From Ceratobasidium sp. AG-K (lineage: Eukaryota > Basidiomycota > Agaricomycetes > Cantharellales > Ceratobasidiaceae), in assembly GCA_037039685.1 (NCBI GenBank), contig JAWNGF010000002.1, positions 3,100,001 to 3,164,000 of the forward strand: DNA of 64,000 nucleotides, read 5' to 3'. Of the stretch, positions 22,539 to 36,458 are shown piece after piece. Each line of letters opens with the position of its first letter. The first letter of the stretch is position 1. The notes below the pieces were generated by a model that saw nothing but the letters and a program-made list of their open reading frames with translations, was not told the DNA's origin and did no database searches. A program made the position numbers and the translations under genes.

Positions 22539-25500
22539 TTGGACTGCAGATCAGCATCGAAAGCCCGGAGCAAGGCCTACAAGTTGTTCGCTCTGGGTGA
22601 ATCAGCATTTCGTCGATTCGAACTGACAGGCAACCTTGAGAGCGTCGACAAGGCGATTGAGCATTTGGAGGCTGCTACCGCTTTATCACCTGAATCAGAC
22701 GCGGTTAGAGTAGCACTTCTCAACAACCTCGGAGTGGCATACATCAATCGATTCGAGCGCCTAAGCGAGACGTCCGATTTGAACAAAGTAATTTTATACG
22801 GATCACAGACCATTTCATTCATTCCTGGCGGCCATCCGGACAAGCCAAGAATGCTCAGCAACCTCGGACACGCATACAACACTCGATTCGGCCGCCTTGG
22901 CGAGATGTCCGACCTGAACGAAGCGATTGCATATGAGTCGCAGGCTGTTTCACTCACTCCCGATGACCACCCACACAAGCCAAGAAGACTGAGTAGTCTT
23001 GAAGCTGCATACAGGACTCGATTCGAGCGTCTAGGAGAGATGTCTGACCTGGACAAAGCGATAGCATCAGGATCACAGGCTGTTTCACTCACTGCCGACG
23101 GCCATCCGGACCAGCCAGAATATCTCAGCAATCTCGGAATCGCATACACCACTCGATTCGAGCATCTAGGCGAGCTGTCAGATCTGAATGAAGCAATTGC
23201 ATGTGGATCGCAGGCTATTGTACTCACTCCCGACGGCCGTCCCAACAAACCAACAACACTTGGCAACATTGCACTCGCATACTGGACTCGATTCGAGTGC
23301 CTAGGCGAAATGTCTGACCTGAATGAAGCAATTGTACACGGAGCGCATGCGGTTTTGCTCAGTCCCAATGGCCATCCGAATAGGCAAGCAACACTCTGCA
23401 ACCTTGGAGTCGCGTACACCGCTCGATCCAGGCAGCTGGGAGAGATGTCCGACCTGAAAGAGGCGGTTGCATGTGGATTGCAGGCTGTTTCACTCACTCC
23501 CGACGGCCATGCGGACAAGCCAGGGTTTCTCAGCAACCTTAAAATCGCATACAGCACCCGATTTGAGCGTCTGGGTGAGATGTCCGACCTGAACGAAGCG
23601 ATTGCATATGAGTCGCAGGCTGTTTCACTCACTCCCGATGACCATCCACACAAGCCAAGAAGACTGAGTAGTCTTGAAGCTGCATACAGGACTCGATTCG
23701 AGCGTCTAGGAGAGATGTCTGACCTGGACAAAGCGATAGCATCAGGATCACAGGCTGTTTCACTCACTGCCGACGGCCATCCGGACCAGCCAGAATATCT
23801 CAGCAATCTCGGAATCGCATACACCACTCGATTCGAGCATCTAGGCGAGACGCCCGATTTGAACAAAGCAATTGCATACGGATCACAAGCCGTTTCCCTC
23901 ACTCCCGACGGCCATCCGGACAAGCCAACAAGACTGAGCAACATTGTAGCCGCGTACTGGACTCGATTCAAGAATCTAAACGAGCTATCGGACCTAGACG
24001 AGGCGATCGCATATGAATCACAGGTCGTTTCGCTCGCTCTCGACGACCCTCCGCGCCAGTCAGCAAGACTCAACAACCTCAAAGTAGCATATTGGACTCG
24101 ATTCGAACGTCTAGGCGAGATATCTGACCTGAACCAAGCAATTGCATTCGGATCACAGGCCTTGTCGCTCGCTCTCGACGGCCATTCGCCCGGGCCGGAA
24201 AAACTCGGCAGCCTTGCACTCGCATACAGGACTCGATTCGAGCTTCTAGGCGAGATATCGGACCTGAACAAAGTGATTGCATATGAATCAAAGGCTGTGT
24301 TACTCACTCCCGATGGCCACCAGTACATGTTAGGAAGACTCATCAGTCTCGAAGCCGCATACAGGACTCGATTCCAGCATCTTGGCGACATGTCTGACCT
24401 AAACGAAGCAATTGCATTGGGATCACAAGCCATTTCACTCAGTCCCGACGGCGATCCTGACAAGCCAGGAAGACTTAGCGACCTCGGAGTCGCATATGCC
24501 AATCGATTCGAGCGTGTTGGCGAGATGTCAGACCTGAATGACGCAATTGCAACCGGATTGAGGGCTGTTTTGCTCACTCCCAATGACCATCCCGACAAGC
24601 CAAGGAGACTTAACAGCCTCCAAGGCGCATTCAGGACTCGATTCGAGCGTCTAGGCGTGGTATCCGACCTCAACGAAGCGATCACGTACGGATCGCAGGC
24701 CGTTTCGCTCACTCCAGACGACCATCCGCACAAGCCAGGGTATCTCAGCAACCTAGGAAACACATACAGTACCCGTTTTGAACGTCTACGCAAGATGCCC
24801 GACCTGAACGAAGCGCTTGCATACAAATCCCAGGCCATTGTTCTCACTCCCGATGGCCATCCAGACAAGCCGAGAAGATTCGGCAACAATGCAATCGCAT
24901 ACTTCACTCGCTTCGAACACCTAGGCGAGGTGTCTGACCTGAACGCAGCAATCGCGCATGGATCGCAGGCCCTTTTGCTTACCCCTGATAGCCATCCAGA
25001 CAGGCAAGAATACGTCAGCAACCTCGGAGCTGCACACAGCACTCGATTCCAGCGCCTGGGTGAGATAAATGATTTGGACCAAGCGATTTTATTGGGATTG
25101 CAGGCCATTTCACTGACTCCCGACGGCCACCCGCCCGGGGTGGAAACACTCAACAACCTCGGAGGCGCATACACCGCTCGATTCGAGCGCCTTGGCGAGA
25201 TTTCCAACCTGAACGAAGCAATTGCATACGGATCACAAGCCGTTTCTCTTACTCCTGACGACCATCCGCACAAACCGGCAATGCTCAATAACCTCGGAGT
25301 CACATACACTACTCGGTTTGAGCGTCTAGGCGAGCTATCAGATCTGGATGAAGCAATTACATATAGATCGCAGGCCGTTGCTCTTACTCCCGACGGCCAC
25401 CCAAAAAAGCCAGGATATGCTATTAGCCTCGGAGCCGCGTATGGCACTCGATTCCAGCGTCTGGGCGAGATGTCGGACCTGAATCAATCAATTGCATATG

Positions 25501-27867
25501 AGTTTCAGGCTGTTTTACTCACTCCTGACGGCCATTCAGATAAACCAGGATATCTCAGCAACCTCGGAGGCACATACAGTATTCGAGCCAAGCGGCTAGG
25601 CGAGATGTTTGACCTCAACGAAGCAATTACATACGGGTCACAAGCCGTTTCTCTCACTCCCGATGGTCACCCGGACAAGTCAACAAGACTAAGCAACCTC
25701 GGAGCTGCATACATGACTCGATTCGAGCACCGAGGCGAGATGTCCGACCTGAACGAAGCGATTACGTATGGATCAGAGGCCATTTCGCTCACTTCCGACG
25801 ACCACCCGCACAAGCCGGGGATGTTCAACAACCTCGGAGCCGCATACCGGACTCGGTTCGAGCGCCTGGGCGAGATGTCCGACCTGAACACAGCAATTGC
25901 ATCTGCATCGCAGGCCGCTGCGCTGATTCCCGACGGCGATCCGGACAAGCCAGTGGTACTCAACAACCTCGGCGTTGCATATAGCTCTCGATTCGACCGT
26001 GTTGGAGATATTTCAGACCTGAACAAAGCGATTTCATACGAATCACAAGCAGTTTCACTCACTCCTGACGGCCATCCGAACAAGACAGAACATCTCAGCA
26101 ACCTCGGAGGTTCATACAGGACGCGATATGAGCACCTAGCCAGTGTTTCAGATCAAGAGTCTGCGGCGTTAGCCTACAAAAGTGCTGCACAGTCCTCAAC
26201 CGGATCCCCATCCGCTCGGTTTTCTGCATGCCGTCAATGGGCTAGGTTACCATCACCCAACGCCACCCTCGCCCCTCACTCTGCATACAATCTGGCCATG
26301 GAGTTGCTCCCGCTGCTTGCCTGGGTTGGTTTCACACTTGACCGGCGCTACGAGCTCCTGGCAGAGGTCGGCGATTTTTCCGTGGAAGCTGCTTCACATG
26401 CCATCTCTTTCGGCGCCTTTAGTCTTGCGCTAGAGTGGCTTGAAGCGGGTCGCTCAATTGTCTGGGGACAGATTTCTCAGCTGCGTACTCCATTTGATCA
26501 ACTTGTCTCTCATGATCCTAAGCTTGCTAATGAGCTACGCGATGTGGGTCGTAAACTTGAGCAAGCAGGCTCGCGAGCATCCTCTCTCCCCAGTGCGCCA
26601 AACACCGGCCGTGACCCCAGACAGGAGGCAAACAGCCATATGAACCTAGCACTTCACTGGGAAACCCTTCTGAAGCAAGCTCGCTCCATCTCAGGCTTTG
26701 AGGACTTCTTGCGCCCCCCTAAATCATCTCGGCTCATACAAGCAGCTCAATCCCACCCGGTCGTCTTGATTAACTGTCATAGGTCCAGCTGTGACGCGCT
26801 CATACTCCAGCCTAATGTCAATACGGTCTCACATGTTCCCCTGCGAGAATTCTCCCATGACATTGCCAGTTTAGCATGTGGGGATCTAGAATCGCTAGCC
26901 AGACAACGGGGATTTAAGAAGGTCGCAAAGCCTGGATCCAGCGCAGACAGACGCAGTCCACTCGAGGAGTCGCTAAAACACCTGTGGTTGTGTGTCGTCA
27001 ATCCTATCCTAGAATACCTGGGTTTCACGGTATGTGTCCTGTGGCACACTTCTTCATTCGTCACATTAAGAGCAGATATAGGACGATCTTCCAATCAATC
27101 AGCTCCCACGTATAACCTGGTGCACAACGGGTGTACTCGCTTTTCTTCCACTGCATGCGGCCGGGTGCTACGATCAGTCCAAGTTCAACACATTTGACCG
27201 CGTGATATCGTCCTATACTCCAACGCTCAGTGCCCTGCTAACAAGCCAGTCACAAACCTCCGTCGGCCAGTGCGGACTGGTTTCTGTTGGACAGGAGAAT
27301 ACGCCCGGCTTCAGCAGACTGCCGTGCGTAAACAAGGAACTCGAGGTCATCAAGAATCACGCTCAGGAAGCGATATATCTGCAGCTGGAGAGTGGCGAAG
27401 CAACCGTAAACCAAGTGTTGGACGCGATGGAGCAGTTTAGCTGGGTCCACATGGCATGCCACGGCACCCAGAACGCAACTGACTCCAGGCAGAGCGCCTT
27501 TCACCTACACGATGGCCCTCTCACGTTAGCAGACATTTCTAGTCGTTCATTCACCAACAAGGGTCTCGCCTTCCTTTCTGCCTGCCAGACAGCCACCGGT
27601 GACACGAAACTGCCGGACGAGGCGATACACCTGGCTGCAGGGATGCTGATGGCAGGGTTTCCGAGCGTGATTGGTACGATGTGGAGCATAGCAGACCAGG
27701 ACGGACCTAAAGTGGCCGACAAGGTATATGCGGAGCTGCTGAAAGACGGAAAGATGGATCATACGAAGGCAGTGAGGGCGTTGCATGAGGCGGTCGCTCA
27801 GTTACGTAAAGCTGTTGGAGAGAGGGCGATTGAGCAATGGGCGCCGTTCATCCATATCGGCTCCTGA
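22539..27867 (+). CDS. TPR-CHAT protease (tetratricopeptide array + caspase-like CHAT domain)
   Basis: CHAT proteins are caspase/separase-clan cysteine proteases. The first exon runs to 27029 and is followed by a 52-bp GT-AG intron (27030-27081) that joins ...ILEYLGFT to DDLPINQLPRITWC in phase; without it the frame would stop at 27197. About 25 tandem 45-residue TPR-like units (consensus LxNLGxAYxTRFERLGExSD then LNEAIxYGSQAVSLTPDGHP) fill residues about 60-1190. A helical linker follows with LAWVGFTLDRRYELL and LALEWLEAGRSIVWGQ. The CHAT domain has PLHAAGCYD, VISSYTPTLSALL, the catalytic His in WVHMACHGTQ and the catalytic Cys in AFLSACQTATGD, followed by DEAIHLAAGMLMAGFPSVIG and WSIAD. It ends IEQWAPFIHIGS. 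The protein is about 1760 residues. The true start may lie in an upstream exon (an in-frame-incompatible ORF from 22372 precedes it). No gasdermin-like partner was seen nearby. Confidence 0.9.
22902..23849 (+). repeat. 273-bp near-identical internal duplication in the TPR array
   Basis: Bases 22902-23174 and 23577-23849 are the same except for one C/T difference by eye. The offset is 675 bp, exactly five 135-bp TPR units. Neighbouring TPR units differ from each other much more, so this copy is recent and came from unequal crossover or gene conversion. Confidence 0.9.
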
Positions 27868-29779
27868 ATCTTGTTTATCCTTGATGTTCTGAGTAGTTGG
27901 TGCCAATTCTAGTACACTAGTCGGCGAAGTGAGCTGGTTCTCGGACTAGTAGTATGAAAACATGTATGCTTGTATGGTTCTGGATACAACCCTTTTTCTA
28001 ATCAAATGGCTCTTATGTCGTGGCAAGGCAAGCCCTCATGGTGTGGTGCAGTCCACAGGCTTTATCTCGTTCATTAGTCTACATCTATAATTGTCTTGAG
28101 ATCGCAAGTTTAGGTCGGATGTAGGACCGTAGCCCGGGCAAAATTTAATGGGTACCCCTGAGCGTAAATGGTTATCGATTATCTAGTTTCGATAGATGTA
28201 TCAGTGTCATCCACATCCCATCAATATTATTCGCAAACGTCTCCGCAGCGAGCTGTATACCCTACTCTCTTTGAGTAGCCAAGAGCTGCCCGGGTCCTAC
28301 AGTTGAAGCAAGCGACACCCATATCAGGCCCCTGTGACCAAGAGGGCCCGTCCCGGGCGTGACAAAACCGGTCCGAGGCTCGTTTCTCGCGGCTCAAGCC
28401 AATCTTGCGGACTTTTTTGTTCACAATATGCAAATATATGCCGTAGCGGCTTGTTTATCCACTTCATTTGGCTTGAAAATAGTTGGTTCGGGCTGTATAA
28501 TGCGTTTAGTACTTCTCGGCCTTAGGGAGCGTCAGCAAAACCTGGGATCTCGTATGGTCTCGGGATTAAGGGCACTTCCTCGTCGAGCTCATGGCAACTG
28601 ATGAGCGCTCGCAGGCGGTTACGAAGACTGACGAGAGAAATGCGCGCTTATCTCTCATGCGCTCACGAGACCTCACGAGCCCGACGAAACTTTTGTATAT
28701 CTGCAAAGGTCATTGGCCTCTAGAGTGTTGAATATTCAGTCTTATACGTGTATATATGCGCATCACGTGATTGTATTACCTTGCTTGCAAGGTCTCTCCA
28801 ATCCAAAATGAAAATGTTTGATTTGACAGAAATTTATACTTTTTTTTTTGGAATCACGTGTATATAAAGTTGAGTCGAGGCCATGCCTTATGTACAACTT
28901 CTGGAAGGAGGATCGGGCAGAGAGGATAAGAGGGAAAGAGTACATCACGAAAGTCAACTAAGCGCGATGATAGAGAAAGAGGACAAAGCAGAGGTAGACA
29001 CTAAAATTTATACTTATTGACCGTTGTTGATACTATACTGTGATTCCTTCCTTCTGTGCGCCTAACCTGGGAGCATCGGTTACGGTCGCAGATTGGAAGC
29101 CTCGCACTGGTTAACGAATTGAGGATTGAAGTTAGCGTGCGTAACTTCGTGATCGTTACGATGGCGAACTCCGCCTTGATACGGTGAAATCCTACGGTAC
29201 TGAGTTCACGTTGGCATTTGTGCTTGTGTGGATACGTATGTGTATACCGTATGCCCCCGGAAGCGGAATTTTCCGGGGAAGTGGCATAAATATTTTTTTT
29301 TCTTCTTTTCCTTCCATTTCAACTGTCTTTTCTGAGAAAGTGAATACATCCAGTAGATGGAATGATAAAATATCGCATACACAAGTTTCAGCCAAAAATA
29401 TACAGAAACAAATATGAAAGAGCTGATTGGAGGGGGAATTCGGCTGAATCCTTGGATTCCGGAGACACCTCAGACTGTTGACCGCTAGATTCGCTCTGAG
29501 CACTATGGGAAGGCGATGTACAGTCGCTGCGTACATTTAATCGTCCGCCACAGCCTCCTCAAGCTCGGTTTTGTCCCCGACCACGAGCTTGACCTCGAGT
29601 TGCCGAACCGCACAGACCGCCGAAGTCACGTGTTCCGCTTCACGGATTACCTTGCTTGCAAGGTCTTTCAAAGCCGAAATGAAAACGTCCGAAATGCCCC
29701 GATTTTATACTTGTTGACTCTTTTTAATACCATATTCTGCTTCCACTCTCATGTAATCTACTGCAGCTATTTCTTTGCC
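27868..29779. other. Intergenic with short direct repeats
   Basis: No gene is supported. The 21-bp string starting ATTACCTTGCTTGCAAGGTC occurs at 28775-28795 and 29646-29666. Both are preceded by a TCACGTG and followed by similar AAATGAAAA and TTTATACTT strings, so roughly 90 bp was duplicated about 870 bp apart. A GC-rich block at 28595-28690 contains repeated GAGCGCTC/CTCACGAG strings. TTTTTTTTT runs occur near 28841 and 29289. Confidence 0.45.
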
Positions 29780-30475
29780 TCGAAGAGCAGCAGTTGAGGC
29801 GTCAGACAGTAACCCAGGACACGGCCCTAGCGCATACACCCGGCAATGGTGCAGCACAGAACCCGAACCGTGGGTACGAGGCTTTTCTGGCCGACGAAGG
29901 CGATTTACGACCCGCTACAAACTACTATATCGAATATCGGTCGACTCCCTCCGACTCCGCCACTACCTGTCCAACTTCTCCTTGCCCGGAGACTTCGTCG
30001 GGCAGCTGCGATCCCCCCTCTGTGCCTCCCAAGCCAACAAGCCAGTCTATTGTTCGAGCTGACATCAAGGCTCGGAACCGTGCTTTTGCTTAGCTTGAGC
30101 ACGAAGCGTTCCTTGCAGAAGAGGTTGTGCCCCCGGATCAACTTGATTGTATGAGTATGATCGATTTTTGGAGGGTAAGTAACATCTACATAGCGGCTGC
30201 GGCTTTACCGACACTCCTTTTAGTCGAAAGCTGGAGAACTTCCACTGGTCTACCAGCTTGCACTCAATACACTGCCCGCACAAGCGTCTTCGGTGTCGTC
30301 GGAGCGTGTCTTTTCATCTAGCAAGATGACTTGCGCGCGGTCCCGCAATCGTATCTCAACGGGGACAGTTGAAGCGCTTCAGATACTCAAGCACTCGCTC
30401 CGTCGTCGTCCAAAATTTCCTCTCTCTGCATCTGTTCCGACTCTTGAATTTATGGCCCATCACATTGATGCTTCT
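29780..30475 (+). pseudogene. hAT transposase C-terminal relic
   Basis: The 3' part has the hAT dimerisation signature: FWR, then after a short GT-AG intron (from about 30174 to 30223) SKAGELPLVYQLALNTLPAQ, ASSVSSERVFSSSKM and the final helix TGTVEALQILKHSLRRR. Upstream, the reading frame from 29794 carries Pro/Ser-rich linker sequence and is broken by a TAG (after the codons for RNRAFA) before LEHEAFLAEEVVPPD. No DDE core or terminal repeats were found, so this is a truncated copy. Confidence 0.7.
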
Positions 30476-30733
30476 TGGGGTGATACCACTGTCTCAATTG
30501 TACCGATTGATACCACCTAACACAATATACGATTTGTCCATTTTTGGCTCTACACCGAGGACTTGGTGTGCATGAGCCAGCATGGGAGAGATGGGGTCTC
30601 TCTCGGCTTCCTCGACTTCGGCGCTGCTTTCTCATTGGGGTCTACGGAGAGTGGTACGGTCTCGCTTATATCTCCGCCAATCCTCGTCACGGGTTTGATC
30701 TGTGATTACATAAGAGGTTCCCAGACCTGTTGT

Positions 30734-30787
30734 GTGCCTACCTTTTTTTTTTTTTTTTTTTTTTTTTTTGATACGCGTGCCTACCTT
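30734..30787 (-). repeat. Poly(T)27 tract flanked by an 11-bp target-site-like duplication
   Basis: Twenty-seven T's run from 30743 to 30769. GTGCCTACCTT occurs at 30734-30744 and again, identical, at 30777-30787. On the minus strand this reads as poly(A) bounded by a direct repeat, the footprint of a retroposed poly(A) tail with almost no body. Confidence 0.6.
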
Positions 30788-30938
30788 ATGGCGTGCAGGA
30801 ATATGACAAAATAACCATTACACGATCCTTCCCGCCTTGCCCACGGAAAAGTCCCAAAAACGAGTCGTATTCACGCTATACATTACGCACAAGGAATCGC
30901 ACAAGCGAAACACAAAACAAAACAAAAAATCCCGATTA

Positions 30939-33722
<2,784 letters not shown>

Positions 33723-36458
33723 TGTGGCGGAGTGGTAAGGGTTACAATCCCGACCCCACTGCCATAGTCGCCAGGCGCTAAGCCATTACATATGTAATAA
33801 TGAAATGTAATTTAGCTATAGACGTTACAAGCCCTAGATGTTGGTTCCTTTTCGTTAAGCTCCATTTTTGGGCATAATTGCCGATTGGACGACAGCGTGA
33901 GACTTGCCCCTGCCTTGGAGGCTATTCACGCAACTCAGACGATATCCAACCGGACAAGTGAGCTATCCCACCTAATACATTCATTTTTCGCTTCAGTGAG
34001 TTCAAATTCAGTCGTGTGGGCATAAGCGATATCCCTGCATCACAAAAGACGGGTTTTAGTTTCGAGACCGCCATCAATACTCGATACAACACACACTTAC
34101 TCGTTATGGACACTATCGACCAGAACCGAGCGCATAGGCTCGCTCGCTTGAACGATAGTATAAGAAACACGGGGCATTATGAGTGTATCAGTGCTGTAGG
34201 TCGGTACCAGCATGACGAACTATATACCCTCTCGGATATCGTACGAGGGGCCTAGGTCAAAATATAATTCGCTGTGCTCACACTCCACTCGGTCTGAAGG
34301 CGACCGCAACACCATACCTACGTCATCGCAGCCGTCCAGCATACCTACACCCTGCGGTCTGGGGCTATGGTTCATCCAGTTGAACCTCGCTTAGGCACTG
34401 TGCCCGTCAATGAACTACTTTCCTGCCAAGGACCCACGCAATACCATGGTAAAATGACATGGGTAAAACGTCCTGACTTGCAGGTGGAAAATACGCTAAG
34501 CGAGACCCCCGCATCGTCGCTTTGGCCGTAGCCCATTACACACATTTGATGTTCGGTAAGTTGTATTTGAGTGTACAAAGATTCACGGGGACCATCCCTT
34601 GGCGGCAAGAAATCGAGGTAGCATACACCAAGATACCAGCGTAGTTATGCCCAGCCACTTTCCGGCTTTAGTTCGACTTGCGTCCCCGCTCCTGATCGCT
34701 GTGATCCCGCTTAAACCCCGGAAAAAATTTTGGCAGGGACCCCGGCGGCAATGGTGTGCGCTTGACATTTGTTGGTTGATTTGCGCCACGATCGCTGATC
34801 CCAGCTTAAAAAATTTGACGAATGTGCACTTGACATGAGGATCAGGGATATCATGTTGCGTCCACAGGTTTTTCAGTATTGTCCTGACGTACGAGAGATG
34901 ACGGTCCTGCCTGGGGGCCCTACTATATGAAGCTGATAACTAGAGTGGGCGTAAGTAAACGCTGCCATTGGCGCCCGCACGACTGCGATGGACTGACATA
35001 CAGGGGTTCCCGGCAAGTGCCTACAGAAACGTTGAGTAAAGTTGCTTTATTGATAGGCGCATCGAAACCCATCATCAATTGGGGGGAGCTCAGTACCGTG
35101 CATGTCTCGAGATCGAGCTCAGTTGCTCGAACACAGATAGTGAATCGATTTACATCACATATATCGCCTCGTGGCAATTGTTGTTAGGGACGTCCAAATA
35201 CCAATTCAAGTGTATTCAGTATGCCCCACTTGCTTCATCAGGATAGTGGTATTCTTCCACCCGTAAGGGGGTTTGTCAAGTTGCCATTCCGTAGGAGCGT
35301 ACTGTATTTTGTCGCGTTAGGAATATCACACTTGACAACCCCCCTTCTCATGCGACAGTTTGACATTAAACGTATGTGTCCGTATATTATGTTATATTTG
35401 AAGCCATTTTCAGACTGATTTTACGATCAGAAAGCCAATCCGTTGCGAGGAGGAGTTAGTGGTATCGAGTGTATCATACGGATATTTTGGGCTAGGCGGG
35501 CTTCTTGTGACTAAACATTTACGATTAGTCTAAAGCACTAACCGCTTTCGGCTGTATTTTCACTGAACCTTATCTCCAGGGCTGACCGGGGGGCAAATTA
35601 GCTCCACAATCATTTAAAATTTACTGTTTTTGGTAAGGATCAACCCAAACCATGCGCAAGATGTCTGGAGCTTAAGGCAATACGTCACTGAAAGCGGCCA
35701 TTTTTGATTCAGTGTGCAGGTCACTAATATTCAGTTCCTCGGCCCCAAACAGTGTACCGAGTTGCCGCGTGTTGGAGAACATAGTCTGATACTTGATCCA
35801 TATTGGGCCAATTTTGCATCAGGATCGAGTGGGGCAACATGTTGTGCTTCACGTTTCGGGCTGCCCTCGATAGTGAAAATCCTTTAGTTGTAGCAACAAA
35901 TGCGCGCATACACAGGTTAAATACACTGAGCGTGCAGGGAATGGCCGGAAATACAAGGCTGGAAGACCAGTGGACAACTCTGACAGGTAAAACGCAGCAG
36001 TAAGCAGGGGCGAGGGTAGCTACATGAATACACCATTGCTCCCACTCAAGGGATGTGCTTTTGACACATGCGCCCAGAGTGTATGCAGACCAATTCACAC
36101 GTGTTGGTTTCAGTTACACTACAGGATCCCTGCGCGTGCATTCACCGCGCCGAGATCGAACGAGCGGGCGTTCGAGCACCGTGATTCCCCCCACCTCACG
36201 AAAACATCGATTTGCCATGTATGAACAACTGGGTTCGCATGCATGAAGCCCAAGCGTACCCTTCTTTGAGATAGAGTCCGGGGATTATCAAAATGTGTGG
36301 ACTCGTTCACCTAAAACTACTGGATCCAAAGCAGTGAATTGGTAAATAAAGCTGGCGAGAGTTCAAACAGGCGCCCAAACAAACAGAATCCCATTCAACC
36401 ATTGGCCACTTGAGCATGTTAGCTACGTACCTGAAAGTTCGAGATACTCCTTACCTGT
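33723..36458. other. Intergenic, no recognised gene
   Basis: The stretch between calcineurin and the MACPF-jacalin gene has only short open frames with no family match. Around 34690-34850 two diverged copies of a string of the type GATCGCTGTGATCCCGCTTAA...GTGCGCTTGACAT lie about 100 bp apart. The part nearest 36458 should contain the 3' end of the MACPF-jacalin gene. A minus-strand frame at 36310-36119 could be a last exon but matches nothing. Confidence 0.4.

Noticed and set aside
22577..25447. A 956-codon open frame antisense to the TPR array
   Set aside because: It exists because the 135-bp repeat has no antisense stop in that phase. Its product is a repetitive Arg/Ser/Pro mirror of the TPR units with no family features.
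22700..26150. Regular 135-bp repeats as a possible CRISPR or satellite
   Set aside because: The period is 45 codons, the frame is open throughout and the units read as TPR helices, so it is a coding repeat.
27030..27200. Stop at 27197 read as truncation of the CHAT protein into two genes
   Set aside because: A GT-AG intron at 27030-27081 restores one continuous reading frame with the conserved CHAT lead-in motifs.
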